DNA of 64,000 bases from Synechococcus sp. ATX 2A4 (GCF_024346375.1 NZ_JAGQCV010000007.1:62001-126000), one strand, 5' to 3'. Shown: positions 53,161 through 62,387, counted from the first letter of the stretch. The notes: generated by a model not told the origin, from the letters alone. A program made the numbers and translations.

Positions 53161-54072
53161 ATGCTTTTTCAGGACATCATCTCCACCCTGAACCAGTTCT
53201 GGGCGGCGCAGGGATGTCTGCTGCTGCAGCCCTACGACACCGAGAAGGGCGCCGGCACGATGAGCCCCCACACGGTGCTGCGGGCGATCGGGCCCGAGCC
53301 CTGGGCCGTGGCTTACCCCGAACCCTGCCGCCGCCCCACCGATGGCCGCTACGGCGACAACCCCAACCGGGCGCAACACTATTTCCAATATCAGGTGCTG
53401 ATCAAGCCGTCGCCCGACGGCATTCAGGAAACCTATCTGGCCTCGCTGGAAGCGCTCGGCATCCGCGCCGCCGACCACGACATCCGCTTCGTGGAAGACA
53501 ACTGGGAATCCCCCACCCTCGGCGCCTGGGGCGTGGGCTGGGAGGTGTGGCTCGATGGCATGGAGGTCACCCAGTTCACCTACTTCCAGCAGTGCGGTGG
53601 CCTCGATTGCCGGCCGGTGTCGATCGAGATCACCTACGGCCTCGAACGCCTGGCCATGTATCTCCAGGATGTGGAAAGCATCTGGGATCTGCGCTGGAAC
53701 GGCCAGCGCTCCTACGGCGAGATCTGGCTGCCGTTCGAGAAAGGCCAGTGCACCTACAACTTCGAGGCCTCCAACCCCGAGCGCCTGCAGCAGCTGTTCG
53801 CGCTCTACGAAGCCGAGGCCGCCGATCTGGTGGCCCGCAAGCTGCCGGCACCAGCCCTCGACTTCGTGCTCAAGTGCAGCCACACCTTCAACCTGCTGGA
53901 GGCCCGCGGCGTGATCTCGGTGACGGAGCGCACCGCCACGATCGGCCGCATTCGCCTCCTGGCCCGCCAGGTGGCCCAGGCCTGGCTTGCGGAACGGGAG
54001 GCCCTGGGTTTTCCCCTCCTGGCAACAGCGGCACCCCAGCCGGCCGCCGTGGCCAGCGCTGCCTCGCTCTGA
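53161..54072 (+). CDS. glyQ: Glycyl-tRNA synthetase alpha subunit
   Basis: The 303-residue class II subunit starts [20 protein letters not shown] and has motif 2 [20 protein letters not shown], the [16 protein letters not shown] region and [15 protein letters not shown]. It pairs with GlyS (not in the window) to form the alpha2beta2 enzyme. A short Ala-rich tail follows the usual end. Confidence 0.97.
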   Translation: MLFQDIISTLNQFWAAQGCLLLQPYDTEKGAGTMSPHTVLRAIGPEPWAVAYPEPCRRPTDGRYGDNPNRAQHYFQYQVLIKPSPDGIQETYLASLEALGIRAADHDIRFVEDNWESPTLGAWGVGWEVWLDGMEVTQFTYFQQCGGLDCRPVSIEITYGLERLAMYLQDVESIWDLRWNGQRSYGEIWLPFEKGQCTYNFEASNPERLQQLFALYEAEAADLVARKLPAPALDFVLKCSHTFNLLEARGVISVTERTATIGRIRLLARQVAQAWLAEREALGFPLLATAAPQPAAVASAASL

Positions 54073-54075
54073 GCG

Positions 54076-54258
54076 TTGAAACGCACGTTGCTGGTGGTGG
54101 TGCTGCTGGCCGGCAGCTTCCAGATCGGCCGGCTCACCGAGCGGGCGCTCTGGCCCTGCCGGCTGCGGCCGGTGGCCGCCCTGGTGGCGCCCCTGCTGGG
54201 CCAGACCATGCCCAGTGAGCAGGTCTGCGACCTGATTCAGCTGTTGCCCAGCTTCTGA
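54076..54258 (+). CDS. Small protein with N-terminal membrane or signal segment
   Basis: The 60-residue product starts with MKRTLLVVVLLAGSFQIGRL (TTG start), a hydrophobic N-terminus, then ERALWPCRLRPVAALVAPLL and MPSEQVCDLIQLLPSF. Two cysteines. It is 3 bp after glyQ, so it is likely translated from the same message. No family recognised; picocyanobacterial genomes often carry a similar short gene in this place. Confidence 0.55.
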   Translation: MKRTLLVVVLLAGSFQIGRLTERALWPCRLRPVAALVAPLLGQTMPSEQVCDLIQLLPSF

Positions 54259-54354
54259 TGGCCCGCCGCAAGCAGGCAGCAGCAGGCAGCAGTGGGCAAT
54301 AGCGCGCAACAGCGGGGAACCCTGAGCGCACATCGGCGATCAGGAGTTGCAGGC

Positions 54355-56439
54355 ATGCCCTTCGTGGTGGTGAGCGTGGCCCTGGCGGCATTGGCGCTCG
54401 GCTTGACGCCACACGGCTGGCTGGGCGCGATCCCGGTGGCCGCGGCGGCCTGGTGGTGGCTGGCGCGGCAGGGCGCGCCGCGGCGCTCGCGGCTGTTGGT
54501 GCTGGCCTTGCTGCCCCTGCTGATGCTCTGGGTACAGCTGCGCCTGCCCCAGCCGGGCCCGGCCGATCCGGTGCGGCTGCTTGGGGCTGAGGCCTCACGC
54601 CCGGCCGAACTCAGCGGGCGCCTGCTCAGCGATCCCCGCCCCAATGGCGTGAACGGCGGCTGCCGCGTCGTGCTGGCGAGCGCCGGCGGCAACACCGAGC
54701 TGCGGTTGGCCACCTGCCCGCCCCTGCAGGAAGGCTGGCGGGTCGCTGTTCGCGGCGTGCTCAGCCGCCCCGCCGCGCCGGCCCATCCGCTGCTGGGCGG
54801 CGGCGCCGAGCGTCTGGCGCGGCAAGGAGTGTGGAGCCGGCTCAAGGTGGCGGCCAGCCCTGAGGCGCTGCGGGTGCTGGCCCGCCCGGCCGCGCCGGTG
54901 GCCGATCTGCGCCGCCGCATGGCCGCCGCGCTGTTGCAGCAGAACGGCCAGGAACGGGGCGGGGTGCAGGCCGCCCTGGTGCTCGGCAGTGCCGTGGTCC
55001 CCCTGCCGGCTGCGGTGCGCGAGGCCTTTCGCGCGGCGGGTCTCTCGCACGCGCTGGCGGCCTCCGGTTTCCATCTCACCGTGCTGCTGGGGGCGGTGAT
55101 GGCCCTGGGCCGGCGGTTGCCACGTCTGCCCCGTTGCCTGCTGGCGGTTGGCGCCATGCTGCTGTTCCTGCTGCTGGCGGGCCCCCAGCCCTCGGTGGTG
55201 CGGGCGGTGCTGATGGGGGCTGTGGCCTTTGCCGTGCTCGAAAGCGGCCAGCGCAGCCGGCCGCTGGGGGTGCTGCTGGCGGCCGTGTTGCTGATGCTGT
55301 TGGTGCAGCCGGCCTGGTTGCTCGATGTGGGCTTTCAGCTTTCGGTGGCGGCCACCGCCGGCCTGATGCTCACCGCCAGGGATCTGGAGCAGGCGCTGGC
55401 CTGCCGCCTGCCGGGCTGGGCCGCGGCGGGGGTGGCGGTGCCGCTGGCCGCCTCGCTCTGGACCCTGCCGCTGCAGCTGCTCCATTTCGGCACCGTGCCG
55501 CTCTGGGCCGTGCCCGCCAACCTGGCGGTGGCACCGTTGCTCACCCCGCTCACGCTCGGTTCGATGGCGGCGGCGCTGGTGGCCGTCACGGTGCCGCCGC
55601 TGTTGCCGCTGTTTGCCTGGCCCCTGGGCCAGCTCAGCGCCCTGCTGCTGTGGCTGGCCCAGACGTTCGCCGCCCTGCCGCTGGCCCAGTGGCAGGTGGG
55701 GCGGGCCCAGCCGCTGCTGGTGGCCCTGTTCGCCCTTGGTCTGCTGCCCTCTCTGGTGCCCGCCCTGGGGCGGCGGCTGCGGGGCTGGGCCCGCCCGCTG
55801 GGCCTGGCGGCCATGGCACTCACCGTGGCGGTGCACCTGGCGGCATTGGCGGGGGATCAGTTGCTGGTGGTGCATCAATGGGGCGGTGATCTGCTGATTG
55901 CCCGCCATCAGGGCCGGGCGGCCCTGCTCAGCAGCCGCGCCGATGGCCTCAGCTGCGGCACTGCCGCCCGGCTGGCGGTGGGTCTGGGCGTGCAGCGCTT
56001 CGACTGGATCCAGCTGCTGGATCCGGTGGCCACAGCCGATCGGGCCTGCTGGCAGGGGCTGGCTGGCCTGGTGTTGGATGCCGGCGATGGCAGTGCGTCA
56101 TTACAGCCGGGGCAGCGGCTGGAGAGCCGTGGGTTGCAGCTCGCTCCGCTCACCGCCAGCAGTGCCGCCCATGTGCTCACGGTGGGCCGTCACGCCTGGC
56201 TGCTGCTGCCCGATCGGCAGTCGCTGTGGGCGTGGCAGCAGCAGGCGGCAAGCAACAGCACCCCGTTGCCGCCCCATCTGGCTGGTCTCTGGCTTGGGTT
56301 TCCACCGCGCCAGACGGAATGGCAGACCCTGGAAGCGGCCGGGGCGGGGCGGCGCTGGGTGAGCGGCGACTGGCCGACCCCAGCGGCGGGTTGGAGGGCC
56401 AGCGGGGCCAGTGGTTTCCTTCAGGGGGCCGCCGGCTGA
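54355..56439 (+). CDS. comEC: ComEC/Rec2-type DNA uptake channel protein
   Basis: The protein of about 694 residues (start ATG 54355; GTG 54292 possible) has a DUF4131-like N-terminus, a competence domain with about ten membrane spans (LSHALAASGFHLTVLLGAVM and PSVVRAVLMGAVAFAVLESG are the family hallmarks; also VLLDVGFQLSVAATAGLML) and a C-terminal region after residue about 525. The C-terminal region does not show the HxHxDH metal motif of the beta-lactamase-like domain that many ComEC proteins carry, so it may be a reduced form. ComEC passes single-stranded DNA through the membrane in transformation, taken up by type IV pili. Confidence 0.92.
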   Translation: MPFVVVSVALAALALGLTPHGWLGAIPVAAAAWWWLARQGAPRRSRLLVLALLPLLMLWVQLRLPQPGPADPVRLLGAEASRPAELSGRLLSDPRPNGVNGGCRVVLASAGGNTELRLATCPPLQEGWRVAVRGVLSRPAAPAHPLLGGGAERLARQGVWSRLKVAASPEALRVLARPAAPVADLRRRMAAALLQQNGQERGGVQAALVLGSAVVPLPAAVREAFRAAGLSHALAASGFHLTVLLGAVMALGRRLPRLPRCLLAVGAMLLFLLLAGPQPSVVRAVLMGAVAFAVLESGQRSRPLGVLLAAVLLMLLVQPAWLLDVGFQLSVAATAGLMLTARDLEQALACRLPGWAAAGVAVPLAASLWTLPLQLLHFGTVPLWAVPANLAVAPLLTPLTLGSMAAALVAVTVPPLLPLFAWPLGQLSALLLWLAQTFAALPLAQWQVGRAQPLLVALFALGLLPSLVPALGRRLRGWARPLGLAAMALTVAVHLAALAGDQLLVVHQWGGDLLIARHQGRAALLSSRADGLSCGTAARLAVGLGVQRFDWIQLLDPVATADRACWQGLAGLVLDAGDGSASLQPGQRLESRGLQLAPLTASSAAHVLTVGRHAWLLLPDRQSLWAWQQQAASNSTPLPPHLAGLWLGFPPRQTEWQTLEAAGAGRRWVSGDWPTPAAGWRASGASGFLQGAAG

Positions 56440-56568
56440 CCGCTTCGTAAGCTGGGGCGGTTGGGATCGCAACTCCTTCGGAGTGGCGGATCTGGCTTCC
56501 CTGGATCTTTTGCCCCTTCCGCCGCCTTTGTGGGTCCGGGGGATGGGAACGGCTCCAGGGTTCTGTCA

Positions 56569-56653
56569 GGAGAGGTGGCTGAGTGGTCGAAAGCGAACGA
56601 CTCGAAATCGTTTGAAGGGAAACCTTCCGTGGGTTCGAATCCCACCCTCTCCG
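56569..56653 (+). tRNA. tRNA-Ser (anticodon CGA)
   Basis: An 85-nt cloverleaf with acceptor GGAGAGG/CCTCTCC and discriminator G, long variable arm (GAAGGGAAACCTTCC), anticodon loop CTCGAAA (anticodon CGA) and T loop TTCGAAT. It reads UCG codons. Confidence 0.97.
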
Positions 56654-56992
56654 TTTCATGATTCAGAACAGCGACGAGCCGGGCTCCATGCACGTCGGCA
56701 GCCGGCCTTGGCTAGGGGTGAGCGGCTCTAAGTCTGCTCTTTCTTGCATTGAGTGATGGCGTTATAAGAGCGTCTGTGCGGTCCTCGTTGGCCGACCCTC
56801 CGCTGAGCCATGCCAAGGGGAGTGGAGTGTTTCCTCCTTCACCCTTCCCCCCCACCCATTCACTTCGCCCACGCGTATGGATGCTCTTGTAGTTCCCCTC
56901 ACTTCCCCTTTTCTCATCCAGTGGTTCCACGGCTTCTGGCACATCTGGGACCGGTGTTACGGCAAGATTGAAAGCATGGACCTGCAGCGCGC
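56654..56992 (+). other. Intergenic region with candidate small ORF before the EAL gene
   Basis: About 340 bp. Near its end the frame from ATG 56877 to TGA 56996 encodes 39 residues rich in Trp, Phe and Pro. Its stop overlaps the TTG start of the EAL gene (TTGA at 56993-56996). Other frames in the region are not supported. Confidence 0.4.
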
Positions 56993-56996
56993 TTGA
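56877..56996 (+). CDS. Candidate 39-residue leader ORF coupled to the EAL gene
   Basis: The product reads MDALVVPLTSPFLIQWFHGF then WHIWDRCYGKIESMDLQRA. It has a plausible composition for a real peptide and shares a 4-bp overlap with the EAL gene's start. A ribosome binding site is not obvious. It could be a leader peptide or a small membrane-associated protein; I have no homology evidence. Confidence 0.35.
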   Translation: MDALVVPLTSPFLIQWFHGFWHIWDRCYGKIESMDLQRA

Positions 56997-59305
56997 TCCC
57001 TTCCTTGACTGACGGCGTGAGCCAAGCACGCACCATTTTGGGCGCGATCCGTAAGGGCTGGCCGCGGGTGACCCCTGGAGATCCGCTGGCTGCAGAGACC
57101 GGCGTCTTCGGGCTCGTTGCTACCGCGACTTGTGCGCTGTTGGTGCTCACCATTTTCTTCTTGGATGGAAAATTACAACAGGCGCAGCGCATCTGGAAAG
57201 CAGAGAGCAACTTGCTGCAGATGCGTGTCGACTGGCATAGGTTGACTGCTAAGGAATGGGCTCAAAAAGACCAAATCAACGCATTCGTCGTTGACGATCA
57301 ATCTGAAGCGTTAAAGGCGTGGCTGGAGAGTGCTCCAATCCTCCAAGGCGGCCAGAATCTCCTGATCGCCGATGCCCGTGGGCGGGTTGTGTTCGATTCA
57401 CTCTCGGCCCGTAAGGACGAGGCACTGAGTCCTGCAGCCAGGCAGGAGTTGCAGCGATGTATGTCTCAGAAGCTCGCCAAGGTCCTAGCTGTACGGCGAT
57501 TTGAACCTGCCGCCTCTTATGGCTGGGTCTGCCTGGATACGCACGTCTTCGCAATCGGTGCTGCTGCGGGGGTGCAGAGATCAGAAGAGAAGATGCTGCC
57601 AAAGGGCTGGGTCTTTCACTTCAGCCAGGCAGAGGTGAACGACTACGACGCTCAGCTGCTCAGGACCTTTCGTGATATCCGCAACGACCTCTCAATTGAT
57701 GTCAACAAGGTGCCGCTGTTCGGCACCAATGCGCAGGGTCTGAGCTTCAATGCCACACCGGTGTTCTCGATCAGCGAGCTGGAGCCGCCCTCCACCCCTT
57801 GGCGCCTGCAGCAAACCTTGCCTTGGCAAGACCTGCTGCAGGGATACGGAATGGATGTGCTTGCACCTTGGCTCATCCTCTGCCTTGGACTGACCGCCGT
57901 GGGGCTGCTTCACCTCAGGTCCTTGCGCCACACCCCCCAACCCAGGCAGCGGAAACCGCTCATCGCTCCACCGGCATTCCGTATTTCGCGGCGCAAGAGT
58001 CTGCCGGAATCGTTGCAGCCCACGCCGGATCTGGCCGATGCCCTGCCTTTGCTGCCTGCGCTGGTGAAGGCCCACCCCATGCCTCTGCTGGTGGTGTTGT
58101 CCCCGCTGATTCGGGCCTTCGACGGCTCTGTGCCCAGTGGCCTGGAGGCTCAGAGCCGTATCCTGGTGCTGCTGGCAGATGGTTTCGAAATCACCTTTCC
58201 GGCGGTGATGCTGTGCCGAAGCCCAGAGCTCGCCTTGGTGGCGGTGGTGCCGCTGCCAGAAGCGTTGAATCGACACGAGGCGTCAACCCGGGAGGAGCTG
58301 GTGGCGCGGGTTCAGTCCATCATTGATCGGGCCATCGACACCATCCATACGGTGATTCGGGTGGATGTGAACGCCAGCTTGACGTGGCTGCAATCCGATC
58401 CCATTGGCCCCCAGATTCTGGGTCTCATCGCCATGAACCGGCAGATGAAGCATCACTGCCCACCAGCCTTCTTGAACGTAGAGGCTGCGGAGCAGCCCGC
58501 ATTGCTGCGTTCCCAGATCAGCCAGGACTTTGAAGTTGCACGGCTGGCGGAGAACTTTATTGATCACCACTACAGGCTTGAAGATGTGATCATGTTTGTT
58601 GACAATGAACAGCATGTAGCTTATCGCGAAATGCTGTTCTCGCCCTCCAAGGACAATCATCCTGATGTGTCGACTCAGGACTTGATTCATTCGTTGGAGC
58701 GAACAGCAGCCATTCACCTGATCGACCGTTCCATGTTGCGCAAAGCGCTTTCCATCAGTGCGGAGGCCGCCAAGGTAACGGCACTGCCTGCGGAGCTGCG
58801 GCCATCAGCGGAGCGTCAGCGGCCAGCTGAACCCTTGCCGTTGATCGCCACCAATCTTTCTGCGCTCACCATCCAATCTGAGTTGCATCGCGACAGGATC
58901 ATTGACCTGCTTGAGGGCTTTCCCCTGGCGGTGCGGCGGTGCATCGTGGTGGAAATCACCGAAACCGCCTTGCTCGGCGATGAAAACATCTGGCTTGAAT
59001 TCTTTCGCTGTCTTGGCCGGTTGGGTGTGCGGGTGGCGATTGATGATTTTGGTTGCGGCCATGCGGCGCTTTCCTACCTGTTCCGTTACCAAGTCGACTT
59101 CATCAAGGTGGATCTTCAATACGCCCGTCTCATCCATGACCGGCGCGTGAACGCCATGGTGGAGTTTTTATTGAGCTTTGAAGTGGGCTATCCCACCCGT
59201 GTGATCATGGAGGGGATTGAATCGCAGAGCCAACTCACGCATTGGCGCCAGAAGGGCGTCACCCATTTTCAGGGCTATCTGTTTGACTACCCTGCTCAGG
59301 CCTGA
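56993..59305 (+). CDS. Membrane-anchored EAL-domain phosphodiesterase (c-di-GMP)
   Basis: The 770-residue protein starts at TTG 56993. Transmembrane spans at about 38-58 and 288-306 enclose a periplasmic sensor of about 230 residues. The C-terminal EAL domain (about 530-765) keeps most catalytic positions: E546 in YREMLF (in place of the EAL box), N621, E657 in VEITET, D684-D685 in AIDDFG, K705 in FIKVD, E740 in MEGIE and Q760 in HFQGYLF. The EAL box itself is EML. No GGDEF domain is recognised; residues 310-530 lack the GGDEF motif. It should cleave c-di-GMP if active; the PilZ protein at 25987 is a plausible reader of the same signal. Confidence 0.88.
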   Translation: MIPSLTDGVSQARTILGAIRKGWPRVTPGDPLAAETGVFGLVATATCALLVLTIFFLDGKLQQAQRIWKAESNLLQMRVDWHRLTAKEWAQKDQINAFVVDDQSEALKAWLESAPILQGGQNLLIADARGRVVFDSLSARKDEALSPAARQELQRCMSQKLAKVLAVRRFEPAASYGWVCLDTHVFAIGAAAGVQRSEEKMLPKGWVFHFSQAEVNDYDAQLLRTFRDIRNDLSIDVNKVPLFGTNAQGLSFNATPVFSISELEPPSTPWRLQQTLPWQDLLQGYGMDVLAPWLILCLGLTAVGLLHLRSLRHTPQPRQRKPLIAPPAFRISRRKSLPESLQPTPDLADALPLLPALVKAHPMPLLVVLSPLIRAFDGSVPSGLEAQSRILVLLADGFEITFPAVMLCRSPELALVAVVPLPEALNRHEASTREELVARVQSIIDRAIDTIHTVIRVDVNASLTWLQSDPIGPQILGLIAMNRQMKHHCPPAFLNVEAAEQPALLRSQISQDFEVARLAENFIDHHYRLEDVIMFVDNEQHVAYREMLFSPSKDNHPDVSTQDLIHSLERTAAIHLIDRSMLRKALSISAEAAKVTALPAELRPSAERQRPAEPLPLIATNLSALTIQSELHRDRIIDLLEGFPLAVRRCIVVEITETALLGDENIWLEFFRCLGRLGVRVAIDDFGCGHAALSYLFRYQVDFIKVDLQYARLIHDRRVNAMVEFLLSFEVGYPTRVIMEGIESQSQLTHWRQKGVTHFQGYLFDYPAQA

Positions 59306-59306
59306 C

Positions 59307-59600
59307 ATGCGCTGGTTTGTAAAGCTGGAAGAGGGCACCGTGGGGCGCCATCAGTTTGACCAGCACCTCAATGCACACCTTGCCTGGGTTGAGGATCTGA
59401 AGGCTCGTGGCCACTGCCCCACCACGGGCTATTGGCACGAGTGCAAAGGCCAGGCCGGTGCAGGGGGCATGCTGCTGTTCAAGGCCACTGGCTGGGAGGA
59501 AGCAGAAACCATCGTGCGCAGCGATCCCCTGATTCAGGCGGGAAGCGTGCGATGGATCTTGCATGAGTGGCGCGTGGTGGCCGGCAGCCTTGAGCCTTGA
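59307..59600 (+). CDS. YciI-like protein (dimeric alpha/beta barrel)
   Basis: The 97-residue protein starts MRWFVKLEEGTVGRHQFDQH (ATG 59307, 2 bp after the EAL stop) with LNAHLAWVEDLKARGHCPTT, and GGMLLFKATGWEEAETIVRS. This is the YCII-like fold with the conserved His-Asp pair in the N-terminal part. Such proteins are often of unknown function; proximity suggests co-transcription with the EAL gene. Confidence 0.75.
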   Translation: MRWFVKLEEGTVGRHQFDQHLNAHLAWVEDLKARGHCPTTGYWHECKGQAGAGGMLLFKATGWEEAETIVRSDPLIQAGSVRWILHEWRVVAGSLEP

Positions 59601-59624
59601 GCCTCGGGCCTTGAGAGGCAGCGC

Positions 59625-59951
59625 TCAGAAGCGGGCGAGGGCGGAGATCTTCACCAGCTTTTCTTGCTCGATGCCTTCGAGTTCACCCACATGGAGGAGG
59701 CCGTCTTTCACCAGGGTAGCGAACATAAAAATAAGCGAGGAATCCCTCAGATCAAACTTGCCATCCATCTCATGGCGTTTGGCACTCAGAAAATCGTGCA
59801 GGCTCCAGACATCATTAGGGCTGGCAGCATGCTCCACACGATTCTGAAGCGTAGCGATCAACGCGGATACCTCCCGTTGATAGGCCAACTCCATCGCTTT
59901 TTGAGCGGCTTCTTTTTCCTCGGGCGTCCAGCCGGAGAGGCTCACTTCCAC
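59625..59951 (-). CDS. frp: Fluorescence recovery protein FRP
   Basis: The 108-residue protein has the FRP pattern: AYQREVSALIATLQNRVEHA, then VWSLHDFLSAKRHEMDGKFD (the invariant LHDFLSxxRHEIDGKYD segment, with Met for Ile), and ATLVKDGLLHVGELEGI. It speeds the return of the orange carotenoid protein from its red active form to the orange form. It follows crtW and ocp on the same strand, 115 bp after crtW. Confidence 0.95.
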   Translation of the reverse strand: MEVSLSGWTPEEKEAAQKAMELAYQREVSALIATLQNRVEHAASPNDVWSLHDFLSAKRHEMDGKFDLRDSSLIFMFATLVKDGLLHVGELEGIEQEKLVKISALARF

Positions 59952-60066
59952 CTTTCTTCAGAATTGTCTTTGTGTTATTCAGACCATAACACATCAAAAA
60001 TCCGACCGAGAGGCTGATGTAACTGGCCAAGTACGCCCGTGCTCCTAGGTAAAACTACTCAGTCTG

Positions 60067-60915
60067 TCACGGTGCAGTTGTGGCTCCCCTCCAGCGCCTG
60101 TGGTGCACAGACGGAAGTTCAAACCAGGCGGCCTCTGGGTGTTGATGATGCTCCCAATGAAAGCCAAAATGATAACAACTCAGCAGTGAAATCAATGCTG
60201 GCAATGGCAAACTCTCCACCTTGTGCGCTGCCTCATCGCCTGCCTGTCCATGGCGGTGGGGAAGATAGGTCCCAAACAGAAACAACTGCATGGAGCTGAG
60301 CACCAATGGCACAACCCAGAACACAGCGATGTTGAGCGCAATCGTCGCTGTCGTTGATGCCATCAGCGCTGCCATGCAGATCCAGGCGGCTGCCAGGCCA
60401 CAGATCTGTGGTGGCGAAAGGTACCCCCGCATGAAGTGCAGATACCAACCGGTGGGATGGGCGTTGACGCCGTTATGAAAATCGGGGTCACTCGATCCCC
60501 CCGGGCAGCGGTGGTGCTGAAGGTGCTTCCTGTGGCAGTCGCCATAGGGAAGGCACGCATAGAGAAGCAATGCCACGCGGCCAAGGCGATGGTTCCAGCG
60601 TGGCTGTGCCGGAATCAGGCTGCCGTGCATGGCGTCGTGGGCCACGATGAAGAGCCCGGTCTGCAGGAACGTGCGCAGCAGGATCTCCGCACCCACCCTT
60701 GCGGCCTTGAACCAGGTGCTGGGCATCTGCCAATGGGCCAGCTGCTGGGCGGCTGTGAGGCCCGTTTGAACAACCCCTGACAGATCCGCCTGCAACAGCA
60801 GCAGCAAGCTCACCAGCCAGGCCACCACAATCAGCACCGCCAACCACAACCCTGTCAGCGAGCAAAGGTGGGAGCCCCTCAACCGCTGAACCGACTCCGA
60901 TGCAGCGGTTGCCAT
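60067..60915 (-). CDS. crtW: Beta-carotene ketolase CrtW
   Basis: The protein of about 282 residues is a membrane fatty-acid-hydroxylase-superfamily ketolase. Histidine boxes are H93-x3-H97 (HDAMH), H128-x2-H131-x2-H134-H135 (HRKHLQHH), H220 (GTYLPHR) and the HFGFHWEHHQHP region at 249-259. It converts beta-carotene to echinenone and canthaxanthin, the ketocarotenoids bound by OCP. ATG 60915 was chosen; longer in-frame starts exist but lie within the ocp gene. It is 56 bp after ocp, in the same direction. Confidence 0.93.
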   Translation of the reverse strand: MATAASESVQRLRGSHLCSLTGLWLAVLIVVAWLVSLLLLLQADLSGVVQTGLTAAQQLAHWQMPSTWFKAARVGAEILLRTFLQTGLFIVAHDAMHGSLIPAQPRWNHRLGRVALLLYACLPYGDCHRKHLQHHRCPGGSSDPDFHNGVNAHPTGWYLHFMRGYLSPPQICGLAAAWICMAALMASTTATIALNIAVFWVVPLVLSSMQLFLFGTYLPHRHGQAGDEAAHKVESLPLPALISLLSCYHFGFHWEHHQHPEAAWFELPSVHHRRWRGATTAP

Positions 60916-60971
60916 ATCACCAGGCCAGATCAAGCGGACGTGATCATCCTCTTTAGGGTTTTGCGGTGGGC

Positions 60972-61931
60972 TCAGCGAATGAAGTTGAGCAGCTCCTTGG
61001 GGGAGGCCAGCAGGTCGATGGCCACGAAGAAGATTTTCCCCTGGGGATCGATCAGGAAGCGCCAGGCCACATTCATCCCCACGCCGGCGCCGAACCAAGG
61101 GGTTTGCACCCGGCCGGTCACCTTGATCTGGGTATAGCCGTCGGCGGCGGGTTCGGTGACCCCTTGCTCAGGCAGCAGCTTGAGGTTCTGGCAATCTTCC
61201 TTGAAGAAGCGCAGCACAGCCGGCTTGCCCACAATCGGGCGCTGGAAGGGAGGCTGAAGGGCACCATCTTCAAGGAACAACTCAATCAACGCGTCGAAAT
61301 CGTTGGCGTTGAGCAGGTTCATGTAGGAGAGCACTGTGGTGTTGCTCACCCCTTTGATGCTCACCTCGCTGCGCTGGGAGAGCTCGGTGGGAGGAACCAC
61401 CGGCTCGGCGATCCGCTCCGCATCTTCGATTTTGTTCGGGTCGAAGCCCATGTCGACCACCGCATTGCGCAGCACGGTGATCTGCTGCCCGCCTTCCAGC
61501 CCCTTGATGGCGTTGAGGATGGCGGCCGCGTTGGCGGAGAGTTGATAACCCTGAGGAATCGGGGCCACGGTGCCTTGCTCCATCCACTCCCCAAGGCGAT
61601 ACCAGAAACCAAGCTTGATGTTCGGCGACCAGATTGAGTAGGTGCGGGAGATCGGAGTATCCACACGGTTGGCCAGATCGCACATCACCTGCGACTGATC
61701 CTCAAAGCTGAGTTGACGGATCTGGTTGAGGGTGGGCTCGGCGAATTGCATTCGCGCCGCGCCAGGAGCCGCAATGGTGATTGTTTTCCCCATTTCCAGA
61801 TAGGCGTACCAGATCAGAGCAAGCTGATCTTCAGCGCTCAGCTGGTTGAATCGCGCAATCGTGGCCGGCACGACATCCGCTGAAAGAGTTGTCGGAAAAA
61901 TGCCGCGAGCGTCTTCAAGCGTGATGGCCAT
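60972..61931 (-). CDS. ocp: Orange carotenoid protein OCP
   Basis: The protein of about 319 residues has an N-terminal all-alpha carotenoid-binding domain and C-terminal NTF2-like domain joined by a flexible linker. Carotenoid and salt-bridge residues are in place: Y44, W110, R155, E244 or 245, Y203 and W290 by counting, matching the Synechocystis positions shifted by two in the C-terminal domain. It quenches phycobilisome excitation after blue-green light activation. It is first in an ocp-crtW-frp operon. ATG 61931 was chosen with promoter space of about 200 bp upstream. Confidence 0.97.
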   Translation of the reverse strand: MAITLEDARGIFPTTLSADVVPATIARFNQLSAEDQLALIWYAYLEMGKTITIAAPGAARMQFAEPTLNQIRQLSFEDQSQVMCDLANRVDTPISRTYSIWSPNIKLGFWYRLGEWMEQGTVAPIPQGYQLSANAAAILNAIKGLEGGQQITVLRNAVVDMGFDPNKIEDAERIAEPVVPPTELSQRSEVSIKGVSNTTVLSYMNLLNANDFDALIELFLEDGALQPPFQRPIVGKPAVLRFFKEDCQNLKLLPEQGVTEPAADGYTQIKVTGRVQTPWFGAGVGMNVAWRFLIDPQGKIFFVAIDLLASPKELLNFIR

Positions 61932-62133
61932 GGGAATCCTTCGCTGCAGGGATTGTGACCATGGTAACAGTCTTTGCGGCGCTCTCTTATGGTTCCCAAG
62001 CGGCTGCGGCGCAAGGGGTTTGTGTTGACCCGAAGCCCGTGGGCTGCGCAGCACCGGCGGTGCCCATGGGCAGATCTTCGCTCGCGATCACGGGCTGCGT
62101 TCGCCCAGAGTGGGTCAAACCGTGCGTCCGGCG

Positions 62134-62358
62134 ATGCTTCCCAACCCTTTCTGCCCCTTGCGGGGTGCAGCCGTGCTCAGCCTCAAGGCCACGGTGTTGC
62201 TGCTGCTCACCCTGTTGATCAAGGCGCGCATCCAGATCCGCTTCTTTTCCGGCCTGGGTGTGCTGCTGCTGCTCCTTCAGACCCTCGCCTTTCTTGCCGC
62301 CGGTGGGCTGCTCAGTGCGGCCGGCGTGGGCGTGATGGCCATGGGCCGGCGGCGCTGA
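62134..62358 (+). CDS. Small membrane protein, two spans
   Basis: The 74-residue product from ATG 62134 has hydrophobic stretches VLSLKATVLLLLTLLIKARI and FFSGLGVLLLLLQTLAFLAA then GLLSAAGVGVMAMGRRR. No family recognised. It is divergent from ocp and converges on tRNA-Ser (62388-62472). An upstream in-frame start at 62110 exists. Confidence 0.45.
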   Translation: MLPNPFCPLRGAAVLSLKATVLLLLTLLIKARIQIRFFSGLGVLLLLLQTLAFLAAGGLLSAAGVGVMAMGRRR

Positions 62359-62387
62359 GCGGCTGCCAGCTCTTGTGCTGGCGGCAA

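Noticed and set aside
52711-54333. 540-residue open frame opposite menG and glyQ
   Set aside because: Crosses two real genes and a repeat; composition is of a GC-rich antisense frame.
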